A stretch of DNA of 64,000 bases from Microbispora sp. H13382 (GCF_014161445.1 NZ_JABBXA010000005.1:372001-436000), one strand, 5' to 3'; shown: positions 40,180 through 49,338, counted from the stretch's first letter. Program-made: numbers and translations. The notes: generated by a model not told the origin, from the sequence alone.

Positions 40180-42954
40180 ATGCCACTCCGTCCTGTCAGG
40201 ACCCTCGGCCTCGCCGTCCTGACCGCCCTCACCCTGTCCCTGCCCGCCCTGCCCGCCGGTGCCGCCACGGTCCCGGTCGGCGCGGGCGGCTACACCACCG
40301 ACCTGCCCGCCGGAGCAAGCGGTCCCGCCAACTCCGCCGGCGCTCCGGTCACGCCCAAGGTCACCTCGAGCGTCACCCGCAAGGTGCCCACCAACGACTG
40401 GTGGTCGTCGCTCGCCTTCCAGCGGTACGCCGCGAACCCGTACTCGGAGAACATGTACGGCCACCCGCTGACCTTCCGTGCGGTGGCCGGCGGGCTCGAG
40501 GTCAGCTACCCCACCACGCCGTTGATCAGCTCCGACGGCCGGCAGTACGAGTTCCCGCACGCCCGCGACCTCACGCTGGGCGTGACCGGCCTGAACTCGC
40601 CCGACACCAAGGTGGACGACTGGTCCGACTGGACCGTCACGCCGTACTGGTCGGACGGCGCGCGCTCGCTGAAGGCGACGATCGGCCACGGCCTGCCGTA
40701 CGTCTACGCGACGCCGAGCGGCGGCGACGCCCGGGTCGCGTTCGTGGCCACGCCCACGGTCTGGGCCGATCGGGGCAACGTCCTCGGCGTCACCGTCAAC
40801 GGCCACCACTACGGGATCTTCGGGCCGTCCGGCACCGACTGGAGCCTCAGCGGCACCGTGGCGACCGACGCGCTCGGCGGGAAGAACTACTTCTCGGTCG
40901 CCGTGCTGCCCGACGCGTCCGCCTCGACGCTCGACCTGTTCGCGAAGTACGCCTTCAGCTTCGTCACCGGCACGAGGGTGACCTGGTCGTACGACGAGAC
41001 GTCGGCGCGGCTCACCACCACCTACACGGCGACCACCTCGGCTAAAGAGGGCACGCAGACCGGCACGCTGCTGGCGCTCTACCGCCACCAGTGGCTGGCC
41101 ACGAGCAGCCCGCTGACGTCGTACACGTACGTCTCGCCGCGCGGCACGATGAAGCTGCGCGAGGGCACGTCGTTCACCACCGCCCAGACGTTCCACGGCG
41201 TGCTGCCGTCACTCCCCGACCTCGGCGCGTACGACAGGACGCGGCTCGGGACCTACGTCAGGCAGGAGGCGAACGCCGCCGACCCGTGGAAGGGCGCGAC
41301 CGACACCTACTGGACCGGCAAGGCGCTCGGCCGCCTCGCCCAGCTCGTGCCGATCGCCGACCAGCTCGGCGACACGACCTCCCGCGACAAGCTGCTCGGC
41401 CTGCTCAAGGGGGAGCTGGAGAGCTGGTTCACGGCCGGGGGAGCCGAGCAGTTCCGCTACGACGCCACGTGGGGCGTGCTCACCGGCTACCCGGCCTCGT
41501 ACGGCAGCGACACCGAGGTCAACGACCACCACTTCCACTACGGCTACTACCTGATGGCCGCCGCGACCGTGGCGAGGTACGACTCGTCCTGGGCGGCGAG
41601 CTGGGCGCCGATGGCCAAGCTCCTGGCCGCCGACGCCAACAACGGGGACAGGTCGGAGACCCGGTTCCCGTTCCTGCGCAACTTCGACCCGTACGCCGGC
41701 AACGGCTGGGCGTCGGGGCACCAGGGGTTCGCGGCGGGCAACAACGAGGAGTCGTCGTCGGAGGCGATGAACTTCGCGACCGGGGCGATACTCCTCGGCG
41801 CGGCGACGGGTGACACCGCCCTGCGTGACCTCGGCGTCTACCTCTACACGACCCAGTCGTCGGCCATCGCGCAGTACTGGTTCGACAAGGACGACGCGGT
41901 CTTCCCCGCCGGGTTCGGGCACGACACGGCCGGCATGATCTGGGGCTCCGGCGCGGCGTACTCGACCTGGTGGACGGCCAACCCCGAGGAGATCCACGGG
42001 ATCAACATGCTGCCGGTCACCGGCGGGTCGCTCTACCACGGGCTCTACCAGGCCGACGTGAAGCAGAACCTGTCCGAGATGGAGGCGAACAACGGCGGCC
42101 CGGCCGTCGAGTGGAAGGACGTCGTGTGGCAGTTCCAGGCGCTCGCCGACCCGGCCGCGGCCAAGAGCGCGTGGGACGCCGGATACACGACGCTGGCGCC
42201 CGAGTCGGGCGAGTCGCTCGCGCACACCTACCACTGGATCTACAACCTGGCCAGGATGGGCACGGTCGACTCCGGCGTGACCGCCGACAGCACCACCGCC
42301 GCCGTCTTCGCGGGCGGCTCCACCCGGACGTACGTCGCGCACAACTTCGGCACGTCGGCCAGGGTGGTGAGGTTCTCGGACGGCAGGACCCTGACCGTGC
42401 CGGCCCGGTCCACCGCGACCAGCGCGGGCGGGTCCACCTCGCCGTCCCCGTCGCCCTCGCCGTCTCCGTCACCCTCCCCGTCACCCTCGCCGTCCCCGTC
42501 TCCTTCCCCTTCGGGATCCCCGTCGCCCGCTCCGGGCGGGGTGGACGCCCGCTCGACCATCCAGGCCGAGGCGTACCAGGCGCAGAGCGGCACGCAGACG
42601 GAGACGACCCAGGACGCCGGCGGCGGCCAGAACGTCGCCTACATCGGCAACGGCGACTGGCTGCGCTACGACAACGTCGACTTCGGGTCGACCGCGGCAC
42701 GGCAGTTCAAAGCCAGGGTCGCCTCCGGCGCGGCGGGCGGCGTGAGCGGCCTCGTACAGGTGCGGCTCGACAGCCCGACGGCGGCCCCGATCGGCGACTT
42801 CGCCCTCGGCAACACCGGCGGCTGGCAGAGCTGGACGACGATCCCCGCGAACATCACGGGCGTCACCGGCAGGCACACCGTCTACATCACCTTCAGCAGC
42901 GGCCAGCCGGCCGACTTCGTCAACCTCAACTGGTTCACGTTCGCCACATCCTGA
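40180..42954 (+). CDS. Secreted GH81 endo-beta-1,3-glucanase with CBM6
   Basis: 924 residues: Sec signal (1-29), GH81 domain to about residue 735 (PTNDWWSSLAFQRYAANPYSENMYGHPLTF, catalytic-region DHHFHYGYYLMAAA and NNEESSSEAMNFATGA, then PEEIHGINMLPVTG), a long Ser-Pro linker, and a C-terminal CBM6. It cleaves internal beta-1,3-glucan bonds (laminarin, fungal walls). The ATG at 40180 has GGAGGT upstream. It is divergent from the sugar-uptake operon, which should take up its products, and both are likely under the LacI repressor. Confidence 0.93.
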   Translation: MPLRPVRTLGLAVLTALTLSLPALPAGAATVPVGAGGYTTDLPAGASGPANSAGAPVTPKVTSSVTRKVPTNDWWSSLAFQRYAANPYSENMYGHPLTFRAVAGGLEVSYPTTPLISSDGRQYEFPHARDLTLGVTGLNSPDTKVDDWSDWTVTPYWSDGARSLKATIGHGLPYVYATPSGGDARVAFVATPTVWADRGNVLGVTVNGHHYGIFGPSGTDWSLSGTVATDALGGKNYFSVAVLPDASASTLDLFAKYAFSFVTGTRVTWSYDETSARLTTTYTATTSAKEGTQTGTLLALYRHQWLATSSPLTSYTYVSPRGTMKLREGTSFTTAQTFHGVLPSLPDLGAYDRTRLGTYVRQEANAADPWKGATDTYWTGKALGRLAQLVPIADQLGDTTSRDKLLGLLKGELESWFTAGGAEQFRYDATWGVLTGYPASYGSDTEVNDHHFHYGYYLMAAATVARYDSSWAASWAPMAKLLAADANNGDRSETRFPFLRNFDPYAGNGWASGHQGFAAGNNEESSSEAMNFATGAILLGAATGDTALRDLGVYLYTTQSSAIAQYWFDKDDAVFPAGFGHDTAGMIWGSGAAYSTWWTANPEEIHGINMLPVTGGSLYHGLYQADVKQNLSEMEANNGGPAVEWKDVVWQFQALADPAAAKSAWDAGYTTLAPESGESLAHTYHWIYNLARMGTVDSGVTADSTTAAVFAGGSTRTYVAHNFGTSARVVRFSDGRTLTVPARSTATSAGGSTSPSPSPSPSPSPSPSPSPSPSPSPSGSPSPAPGGVDARSTIQAEAYQAQSGTQTETTQDAGGGQNVAYIGNGDWLRYDNVDFGSTAARQFKARVASGAAGGVSGLVQVRLDSPTAAPIGDFALGNTGGWQSWTTIPANITGVTGRHTVYITFSSGQPADFVNLNWFTFATS
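42433..42540. repeat. Coding TCSCC-rich repeat for the Ser-Pro linker
   Basis: About 36 codons of alternating Ser and Pro between the GH81 and CBM6 modules, built from 6-bp units; prone to length change. Confidence 0.9.
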
Positions 42955-42960
42955 TGAAAG

Positions 42961-42986
42961 GGCCTGACGAACGGCCCTGACGAACG
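42961..42986. repeat. 13-bp tandem repeat just after the GH81 stop
   Basis: GGCCTGACGAAC and GGCCCTGACGAAC in tandem, each with a TGA, 7 bp downstream of the stop. Confidence 0.8.
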
Positions 42987-42996
42987 GCCCGCGGTG

Positions 42997-43024
42997 GGCG
43001 GCACGCCGGGAACGGCGTGCCGCC
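42997..43024. terminator. Bidirectional hairpin between GH81 and AraC genes
   Basis: Perfect 12-bp stem GGCGGCACGCCG / CGGCGTGCCGCC with a GGAA loop between two convergent genes. Confidence 0.8.
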
Positions 43025-43037
43025 CCAGCGGCGGCTT

Positions 43038-43985
43038 TCAGCCGGTCGCGCGTCTCAGGCTCTCGCGGTACCGCTGAGGGCTCACGCCGTGTTCCCGCTT
43101 GAAGGCCGCGCTCAGCGCGAAGGCGGTGCCGTACCCCACCCGGCGGGCCACCGCCTCGAGCGTCGCGTCCGTCTCACGCAGCAGGTCGGCCGCCTGCGCC
43201 AGCCGCAGCCCGGTCAGGTAGGCCATCGGCGGCTCGCCGACGAGCCGCCCGAAGCGCTGCGCCAGCGCGGCGCGGGAGACCCCTGCCCGGCCGGCCAGCT
43301 CGGCGACCGTCCAGGGGTGGGCCGGGTCGGCGTGCAACATCCGCAGCGCCGGCCCCACCACCGGGTCGCCGTGCGCCCGGTACCAGCCCGGGGCCCGCGC
43401 GCCGGGGCGGGAGAACCAGGTCCGAAGCACGGCGATCAGCAGCAGGTCGAGCAGGCGGTCGAGCACCACCTCCTGACCCGGCTCGTCCTTGACGATCTCG
43501 CGGCCGAGCAGCGTGACCAGGGAGCCGTCCCAGGAGTCGCCGCTCAGCACCAGCAGCGTCGGCAGCGCCGCCAGCAGCCGATGGGTGACCGCGCCGCGCA
43601 TCTGGTAGGTGCCGATGAGCATCACGGCTGAACCGTCGGGGTCGTTGCCCCAGTTGCGCGTGCCAAGGGCCATCTCCGCCGACATGCCGTGGCCGTCCGG
43701 CGTGGTGCAGACCTGCCCGGGGTGGATCACGACCTGCGGCGCGGTCGCGGGATCGTCGGCGACCGTGTAGTGGCCGGGCCCGCGCACGACGGCCACGTCG
43801 CCGGGCCCCACCCGTACGGCCCGCTCCCCGTCCGGGGTGATCCACGCCTGGTCGCGCACCATCGCGACCAGGCACAGCGGCGCCTCGTCCTGGATGCGCA
43901 CCGACCAGGGCGGGCTCAGCGTCGCCCGCAGCAGGAACGCCCCGCGCGCCCGGGGCCCGTCCAGGAGATCGGCCAGCGCGTCCAT
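43038..43985 (-). CDS. AraC-family regulator with cupin_6 domain
   Basis: 315 residues: N-terminal cupin-type sensor (LVAMVRDQAWITPDGERAVRVGPGDVAVVRGPGHYTV) and C-terminal double HTH (WTVAELAGRAGVSRAALAQRFGRLVGEPPMAYLTGLRLAQA..., AVARRVGYGTAFALSAAFKREHGVSPQRYR). It is divergent from a DUF1772 membrane gene 82 bp away, an arrangement common in actinomycetes, so that gene is its likely target. Confidence 0.92.
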   Translation of the reverse strand: MDALADLLDGPRARGAFLLRATLSPPWSVRIQDEAPLCLVAMVRDQAWITPDGERAVRVGPGDVAVVRGPGHYTVADDPATAPQVVIHPGQVCTTPDGHGMSAEMALGTRNWGNDPDGSAVMLIGTYQMRGAVTHRLLAALPTLLVLSGDSWDGSLVTLLGREIVKDEPGQEVVLDRLLDLLLIAVLRTWFSRPGARAPGWYRAHGDPVVGPALRMLHADPAHPWTVAELAGRAGVSRAALAQRFGRLVGEPPMAYLTGLRLAQAADLLRETDATLEAVARRVGYGTAFALSAAFKREHGVSPQRYRESLRRATG

Positions 43986-44067
43986 GCCGGGAATCGTAGA
44001 CGCCCGGATATGCGGCCGAGATCCTCGACGATGTCGCCCGGAGCGGTACGCCGGTTGGCTGATCACC

Positions 44068-44574
44068 ATGATGTACCTCCTCGCCGCCGCCTCCGCCGCC
44101 CTGTCCCTGCTCATGACCGCCGGGATGGCGGGCACGTTCTTCGGGTTCTCGGTGGGCGTCATGCCGGGACTGAACGCGGTGCCGGCCTCCTCGGCGATCG
44201 ACGCGATGAACGCGATCAACGTCAAGATCCAGAACCCGGTGTTCCTGGCGGCGTTCGTCCTCGCCCCGGTCGCCGCCGCCGGGGCGGGCGCCTTCCTGCT
44301 GGCCACCCCGCACTCCGGCGCGGCCTGGCCGTTCTTCGCCGCGGCCGCGGTCTACGCCGTCGGCGTGGTCCTGACGACGGCCGCGGTGAACGTGCCGATG
44401 AACGACGCCCTGGCCGCCGCGGTGGCCCACGGCGACCTGGCCGAGAGCGCCGCCCGGCTCTGGTCGGACTACTCGTCCCGGTGGACCACGTGGAACACCT
44501 GGCGGGCCGTGGCCGGCGGGGTGAGCCTGCTGCTGATGGGTTACGGCGCCTACCGCTGGGGCCGGGGCTCCTGA
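44068..44574 (+). CDS. DUF1772 (anthrone-oxygenase-like) membrane protein
   Basis: 168 residues with four transmembrane helices (MMYLLAAASAALSLLMTAGMAGTFFGFSVGVMPGL, ...FLAAFVLAPVAAAGAGAFLL, ...VYAVGVVLTTAAVNVPMNDAL, ...VAGGVSLLLMGYGAY) and the family motif VNVPMND..A...W..Y..RW. Function unknown in bacteria. Probably regulated by the divergent AraC protein. Confidence 0.85.
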   Translation: MMYLLAAASAALSLLMTAGMAGTFFGFSVGVMPGLNAVPASSAIDAMNAINVKIQNPVFLAAFVLAPVAAAGAGAFLLATPHSGAAWPFFAAAAVYAVGVVLTTAAVNVPMNDALAAAVAHGDLAESAARLWSDYSSRWTTWNTWRAVAGGVSLLLMGYGAYRWGRGS

Positions 44575-44757
44575 CCTGGCCGCCGCTGTGGGCGCGATGC
44601 CCGCGGTTTGCTCGCACCTGGACCGAAAGTCCCACGATCACGGGACTTCGGGATGACCGTGGCGTGTCGTACGGCTCCTGCGGCAGGGCCGGTGATCGCG
44701 GTTTGCTTGAGGTGTCAAAGACAGAGCAAAGACGCGAAACGTTGAAAGGGGCCGGTC

Positions 44758-45324
44758 ATGGCCACCATCGAGAGGCGTAACCAGAGGACCCACCTCGACG
44801 CCGCCACCACCGCGCCCCAGACAACCACCGCCCCCGCCACCGGCCCCGCCCGGTACGCCTGGGCCGCCGCCCGCATCGCCATCGGCTGGGTGTTCCTGTG
44901 GGCCTTCCTGGACAAGATGTTCGGCTTCGGCTTCGCCACCCCCGCCGCCAAGGCCTGGATCAACGGCGGCAGCCCCACCACCGGCTTCCTCAAGGGCACC
45001 GCCGACAACACCTTCGGCGGCCTGTTCAACACCCTCGCCGGACAACCCTGGGTCGACTGGCTGTTCATGACCGGCCTGGCCGGCATCGGCACCGCCCTCA
45101 TCCTCGGCATCGGCATGCGCATCGCCGCCACCACCGGCACCCTGCTCCTGCTCCTGATGTGGGCCGCCGAACTCCCCCTGACCACCAACCCCTTCATGGA
45201 CGAGCACATCGTCTACGCCATCGTCCTGATCGGCCTGACCCTGGCCGGCGCCGGCACCACCCTCGGACTCGGCAGGGTCTGGGCCGCCACCCCGCTGGTC
45301 CGCCGCCTCCCGATCCTCAAGTAA
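44758..45324 (+). CDS. DoxX-like small membrane protein
   Basis: 188 residues: a Thr/Ala-rich N-terminus, then four transmembrane helices (ARIAIGWVFLWAFLDKMFGFGFAT, WLFMTGLAGIGTALILGIGMRIA, TGTLLLLLMWAAELPL, IVYAIVLIGLTLAGAG). The WVFLWAFLDK segment and closing LGLGRVW fit DoxX/thiosulfate-quinone-oxidoreductase small-subunit relatives. Third codon positions are almost all C rather than mixed C/G as in its neighbours, suggesting strong codon selection or a different origin. A strong terminator follows. Confidence 0.75.
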   Translation: MATIERRNQRTHLDAATTAPQTTTAPATGPARYAWAAARIAIGWVFLWAFLDKMFGFGFATPAAKAWINGGSPTTGFLKGTADNTFGGLFNTLAGQPWVDWLFMTGLAGIGTALILGIGMRIAATTGTLLLLLMWAAELPLTTNPFMDEHIVYAIVLIGLTLAGAGTTLGLGRVWAATPLVRRLPILK

Positions 45325-45341
45325 CCCCCATCGACTCCGGC

Positions 45342-45369
45342 GCCCACCCCCAGCCCCCTGGGGGTGGGC
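45342..45369 (+). terminator. Hairpin terminator after the DoxX-like gene
   Basis: GCCCACCCCCAG-CCCC-CTGGGGGTGGGC, perfect 12-bp stem, 17 bp after the stop. Confidence 0.8.
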
Positions 45370-45420
45370 ACCGGCATGTCCGCTGTCCGCGACGGGAAAC
45401 GGCGATCGGTCTCCGTAGGG

Positions 45421-45475
45421 GAGAGCGCTCTCGCTTGAAGTGGCTCACAAGTGATTTGGTTGAGAGAACGCTCTC
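45421..45475. promoter_or_regulatory. Two LacI/CebR-type operators upstream of GH16
   Basis: Perfect GAGAGCGCTCTC (45421-45432) and AGAGAACGCTCTCT-type site (45461-45475), about 210-260 bp before the GH16 start, matching the set at 39.8-40.1 kb. Confidence 0.7.
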
Positions 45476-45683
45476 TTGAATTTCACAGACCCTCTTGACG
45501 CCAGTGAGACCCAGAGGGGACAGTGGCGCTCAAGTGGTCCGCGGTCGCGGTGCGCGGGCTCTCACGACCCTCTCCGGACGCCGCCGTCCGGCCTTCCGGC
45601 AGACCTCTGCCGTCTCCGCTCCGTGAGGCCGCCCGCACCCCCCATCCCCCGCCGCGACGACCGGACCGAGGAGAGAGGTACTC

Positions 45684-47072
45684 ATGCGTGTGCTCCACTC
45701 CCCATGGCGGCGCTCGATGCTGGCGTTGCTCGCCGCGGCCGCCGCGGTCATGGCCCTCGCCGTACGGCCCGCCGACGCGTCCGTCCCGGGGACGCCGTCC
45801 GGCTGGTCGCTCGTCTGGTCGGACGACTTCACCGGCGCGGCCGGCTCGCTCCCGTCGTCCACCAACTGGATCATCGACACTGGCCACTCGTACCCCGGAG
45901 GTCCCTCGAACTGGGGCACCGGCGAGATCCAGAACTACACGGCCAACCCGGCCAACGTCAGCCTGGACGGCTCCGGCAACCTGCGCATCACCCCGATCGG
46001 CAGCGGTCAGAACTGGACATCGGCCCGCATCGAGACCCGTCGTACGGACTTCAAGCCCGAGGCCGGGCGCATCCTGCGCATCGAGGGGCGCATCCAGATG
46101 CCGAACGTCACCGGCGACGCCGCCCTCGGCTACTGGCCTGCCTTCTGGGCGCTGGGCTCGCCGTACCGCGGCAACTACCAGAACTGGCCCGCCATCGGCG
46201 AGTTCGACATCATGGAGAACGTCAACGGCATCAACTCGGTCTGGGGCGTGCTGCACTGCGGCGTGAACCCCGGCGGGGCGTGCGGCGAGACCAACGGCAT
46301 CGGCGCCAGCCGGGCCTGCCCGGGCTCGACCTGCCAGTCGGCCTTCCACACCTACCGGTTCGAGTGGGACCGCAGCGTCACCCCCAACCAGCTCCGCTGG
46401 TACGTGGACGGCCAGCAGTTCCACAGCATCAGCCAGAGCCAGCTCGACGCCACGACCTGGTCGAACATGACCTCCCACGCCGGATACTTCATCCTGCTCA
46501 ACGTCGCCATGGGCGGCGGCTTCCCCAACGGCGTCGCCGGGTTCTCCACGCCGACCTCCGCCACCGTGTCCGGACGGCCGATGGTGGTCGACTACGTGGC
46601 CGTGTGGCAGAGCGGCGCCACCAGCAGCCCGCCGCCGAGCTCGCCCCCGCCGGGTGGCGTGGACGCCCGCTCGACCATCCAGGCGGAGGCGTACCAGGCG
46701 CAGAGCGGCACGCAGACGGAGACGACCCAGGACGCCGGCGGCGGCCAGAACGTCGGCTACATCTCCAACGGCGACTGGCTGCGCTATGACGGCGTCAACT
46801 TCGGCTCGACGGCGGCGCGGCAGTTCAAGGCCAGGGTCGCCTCCGGCGCGGCGGCCGGCGTGAGCGGCCTCGTACAGGTGCGGCTCGACAGCCCGACGGC
46901 CACTCCCATCGGCGACTTCGCCGTCGGCAACACCGGTGGCTGGCAGACCTGGACGACCATCCCGGCCAACATCGCGCCGACCACCGGCACCCACACCGTC
47001 TACCTCACCTTCAGCAGCGGCCAGCCGGCCGACTTCGTCAACCTCAACTGGTTCACCTTCGCCACATCGTGA
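45684..47072 (+). CDS. Secreted GH16 endo-beta-1,3-glucanase with CBM6
   Basis: 462 residues: signal peptide (1-32), GH16 jelly-roll to about 310 with catalytic motif E173-F-D-I-M-E178 (IGEFDIMENVNG), YWPAFWALG and WDRSVTPNQLRWYVDGQQFH, a short Ser/Pro linker, then a CBM6. Laminarinase-type activity is expected. The ATG at 45684 follows GAGGAGAGAGG. The CBM6 is almost identical, in protein and DNA, to that of the GH81 enzyme. Confidence 0.93.
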   Translation: MRVLHSPWRRSMLALLAAAAAVMALAVRPADASVPGTPSGWSLVWSDDFTGAAGSLPSSTNWIIDTGHSYPGGPSNWGTGEIQNYTANPANVSLDGSGNLRITPIGSGQNWTSARIETRRTDFKPEAGRILRIEGRIQMPNVTGDAALGYWPAFWALGSPYRGNYQNWPAIGEFDIMENVNGINSVWGVLHCGVNPGGACGETNGIGASRACPGSTCQSAFHTYRFEWDRSVTPNQLRWYVDGQQFHSISQSQLDATTWSNMTSHAGYFILLNVAMGGGFPNGVAGFSTPTSATVSGRPMVVDYVAVWQSGATSSPPPSSPPPGGVDARSTIQAEAYQAQSGTQTETTQDAGGGQNVGYISNGDWLRYDGVNFGSTAARQFKARVASGAAAGVSGLVQVRLDSPTATPIGDFAVGNTGGWQTWTTIPANIAPTTGTHTVYLTFSSGQPADFVNLNWFTFATS

Positions 47073-47080
47073 GACCACGC

Positions 47081-47107
47081 GGGCGGGGGCCGCGGTGGTC
47101 CCCGCCC
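47081..47107. terminator. Hairpin between convergent GH16 and secreted-protein genes
   Basis: GGGCGGGG...CCCCGCCC, 8-bp perfect arms with further internal pairing (GACCAC...GTGGTC around it). Confidence 0.65.
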
Positions 47108-47124
47108 GTGGGCCACGAGTGACG

Positions 47125-47703
47125 TCATTCGGTGGGCGTAACGGTCTCCGGTGACGCCGTCTCGCTGGGTGTCGCGGGCGCGGTCGGGGTCTGCGGGGCC
47201 CCTGACGGGGGTGCCCCGCCTCCGCCGTGACCCGGCAGCGCCGGCCGGCTCGCGTCCGCGACGATGATCGCCCTCGGGTTGTTCCCCGTCGTGCCCACGA
47301 CCCAGACCTGGTCGCCCTGCCGGATCCCCTGCAGGCCCTTGTAGTCGGCGACGATCCTGGTCGACTCGTCGACCGTGTAGGTGCGGCCGTTCACCGTGAG
47401 GCTGCTGCCCTGCAGCGAGTCCACCGCGCCCGTCTGGCTCGTGAAGGTCTGGTAGTCGCCGGACGGGCTGGGCTGCGCCTGGGCCCCGGCCGGTCCGAGC
47501 TGGAGCAGGGCGAGCTCGGTCATGCCGAACTGCTCCGGACCCGGCCGCATCTGGCCCGCCTGGGCGTACCGCAGCTGGTCCTGACCGGGAGCGCCGGCCG
47601 CGGCGAGGCCGGCGCCGGTGGCGAGGGTGAGCGCCGCGGCGACTCCGAGGAGGAGCCGGGGCCGCTTGCCGTGAGGTTTCGGCGGCTTGCTGGAAGTGGT
47701 CAT
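47125..47703 (-). CDS. Exported hypothetical protein with a small beta-domain
   Basis: 192 residues: a basic N-terminus and hydrophobic segment (LLLGVAAALTLATGAGLAAAG) suggest export; the middle (TGAVDSLQGSSLTVNGRTYTVDESTRIVADYKGLQGIRQGDQVWVVGTT) resembles DUF5666-like beta modules; the tail is Pro/Thr/Ser-rich and probably extended. The ATG at 47703 has GGAG upstream. Function unknown. It is convergent with GH16. Confidence 0.75.
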   Translation of the reverse strand: MTTSSKPPKPHGKRPRLLLGVAAALTLATGAGLAAAGAPGQDQLRYAQAGQMRPGPEQFGMTELALLQLGPAGAQAQPSPSGDYQTFTSQTGAVDSLQGSSLTVNGRTYTVDESTRIVADYKGLQGIRQGDQVWVVGTTGNNPRAIIVADASRPALPGHGGGGAPPSGAPQTPTAPATPSETASPETVTPTE

Positions 47704-47953
47704 CGGTGTGCTCCCTCCACTCCCGCGCTGGGGCACGGCATGACGCGGTGCGGCCTGACGTGGCCGGCGCGGCTGGGATGTGCGCGAACGACGTGAGCGG
47801 ACGTGACCGCGGCGGGTCATGGAACGTCCGCGGCAAAAGGATGGGCCGGGCGTACGCGGCCGCGCGTGGAGCGCGCGGCGCCGGCGAACCCGTCGTGGGG
47901 CCGTCACGGGCGCTCCCGCCCGGGCCGCCCGATCGATTCGCCCGATCCGCCGG

Positions 47954-48547
47954 TCAGCCGCCGGTCCGCGCCGGTCGGCCTGCCTTCGGATCCCCTGGCC
48001 GCCCTACCCCATCGAGTACGGCGCTCACCGCCCGCGCGGTAAAGCCATCGTCCAGAGGCAATTGCCGGAATACCACCCGCAGCCAGACCGCGCCGGCGAG
48101 CAAATCCATGATCGTCATCGGGTCGGCGTGGTCGTCGATCTCGCCGCGTTCCCGGGCCCGTTCGAAGATCGGGCGCTCCCGGGCGAACCGGTCGGCGAAG
48201 AAGCCCTTGGCCGCCGCAGCCAGTTCGGGGTTGTTGGCGGCGGCCCCGAGCGCCGCGACGGCGACGTCCGCCGCGGGGGGAGTGGTGACTAGCCGCGCAA
48301 GGTCGTCCAGTAGCGCGTGGAGGTCGCCACGGAGGCTGCCGGTGTCGGGCACGTGGAAGTCGAGCGCCCGCGCCTCCACCAGCGCCGTGCCGAGCAGGGC
48401 GGCCTTGGACGGCCACCACCGGTAGATCGTCGTCTTGTTGACCCCCGACCGTTCGGCCACGCCCTCGATGGTCAGCCCTTCGTACCCCTTCTCCGCCAGC
48501 AGCAGCAGCGTGGCGTTCAGGATGTCGTCCTTCTTGCGCGGGGCCAT
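47954..48547 (-). CDS. TetR-family transcriptional regulator
   Basis: 197 residues: HTH at about 8-52 (ILNATLLLLAEKGYEGLTIEGVAERSGVNKTTIYRWWPSKAALL) and a TetR_C_16-like ligand domain. It is divergent from an alpha/beta hydrolase, with two inverted repeats carrying CAACG/CGTTG half-sites in the 83-bp gap. Probably represses both genes. Confidence 0.9.
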   Translation of the reverse strand: MAPRKKDDILNATLLLLAEKGYEGLTIEGVAERSGVNKTTIYRWWPSKAALLGTALVEARALDFHVPDTGSLRGDLHALLDDLARLVTTPPAADVAVAALGAAANNPELAAAAKGFFADRFARERPIFERARERGEIDDHADPMTIMDLLAGAVWLRVVFRQLPLDDGFTARAVSAVLDGVGRPGDPKAGRPARTGG

Positions 48548-48562
48548 GCCGGGAGCCTACTG

Positions 48563-48611
48563 CAACGGGCCGTTGTGTTTTAATGGCCAAGTGCAACGCA
48601 ACGGTGCGTTG
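48563..48611. promoter_or_regulatory. Paired TetR operators between TetR and hydrolase genes
   Basis: CAACGG-G-CCGTTG (48563-48575) and CAACGCA-ACGG-TGCGTTG (48594-48611). They share CAACG...CGTTG half-sites and flank a TTTTAAT stretch that may be a -10 region. Confidence 0.7.
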
Positions 48612-48630
48612 TTTCAGGAAGGTGTGTGTC

Positions 48631-49338
48631 ATGAGCCTGCCGGTGGTCTTCGTCCACGGCACCCGCGTGAGCGGCACGATGTGGACCCCGGTCCGGGCGC
48701 TGCTGCGGGCCCCGTCCGCGGCGCCCGACCTGCCCGGCCACGGCCGCCGACGCGGCCGGCCGTACGACACGGAGGCGGCCTGCGACGTCGTGGCGGAGGC
48801 GATCGCCGACCTGGGCGGCCGGGCGCTCGTCGTGGGGCTGTCCCTCGGCGGCTACGTGGGCATCGCCGCCGCCGCACGGCATCCCGGCCTCGTCGCGGGC
48901 CTGGTGGCGATGGGGTGCACGGTGCGTCCTGACCGGCCCATCGCACGCGCTTACCGGTTCGTGGGGTGCCTGGCCTCCCGCAACCCGGAGCGGGCCGACC
49001 GGGTGAGCCGGGTCGCGCTGCGCCGGATGCTGCCGGGCGCCGTCGGCGAGGCCATGATCGAGGGCGGACTGAGCAGTGAGGTCGTGGCGCCCGTCCTCGC
49101 GGCGGTCACGGCGGGGGACCCCCTCGCCTCCCTGGCGGCCTACACCGGGCGGGTCTGGCTGGTGAACGGCGCCCGCGACCCGTTCCGGGCCGACGAGCAG
49201 GCGTTCCTGCGGGCCTGCGCCAACGGCAGTCTCACGCACGTGCCGGGCCGGGGTCATCTGACCGTGCTCGCCGATCCCGCCTGGCTCGCCCGCTTCGTCG
49301 ACGCCGCCGCCGAGGCGGTCTCCGGCTGCCCGGCCTGA
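48631..49338 (+). CDS. Alpha/beta hydrolase
   Basis: 235 residues: VVFVHGTRVSGTMW (oxyanion strand), nucleophile elbow GLSLGGY, Asp in NGARDPF and His in GRGHLTVL. Single-domain fold with a short cap. The ATG at 48631 has GGAAGG upstream. Target of the divergent TetR; substrate unknown. Confidence 0.9.
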   Translation: MSLPVVFVHGTRVSGTMWTPVRALLRAPSAAPDLPGHGRRRGRPYDTEAACDVVAEAIADLGGRALVVGLSLGGYVGIAAAARHPGLVAGLVAMGCTVRPDRPIARAYRFVGCLASRNPERADRVSRVALRRMLPGAVGEAMIEGGLSSEVVAPVLAAVTAGDPLASLAAYTGRVWLVNGARDPFRADEQAFLRACANGSLTHVPGRGHLTVLADPAWLARFVDAAAEAVSGCPA

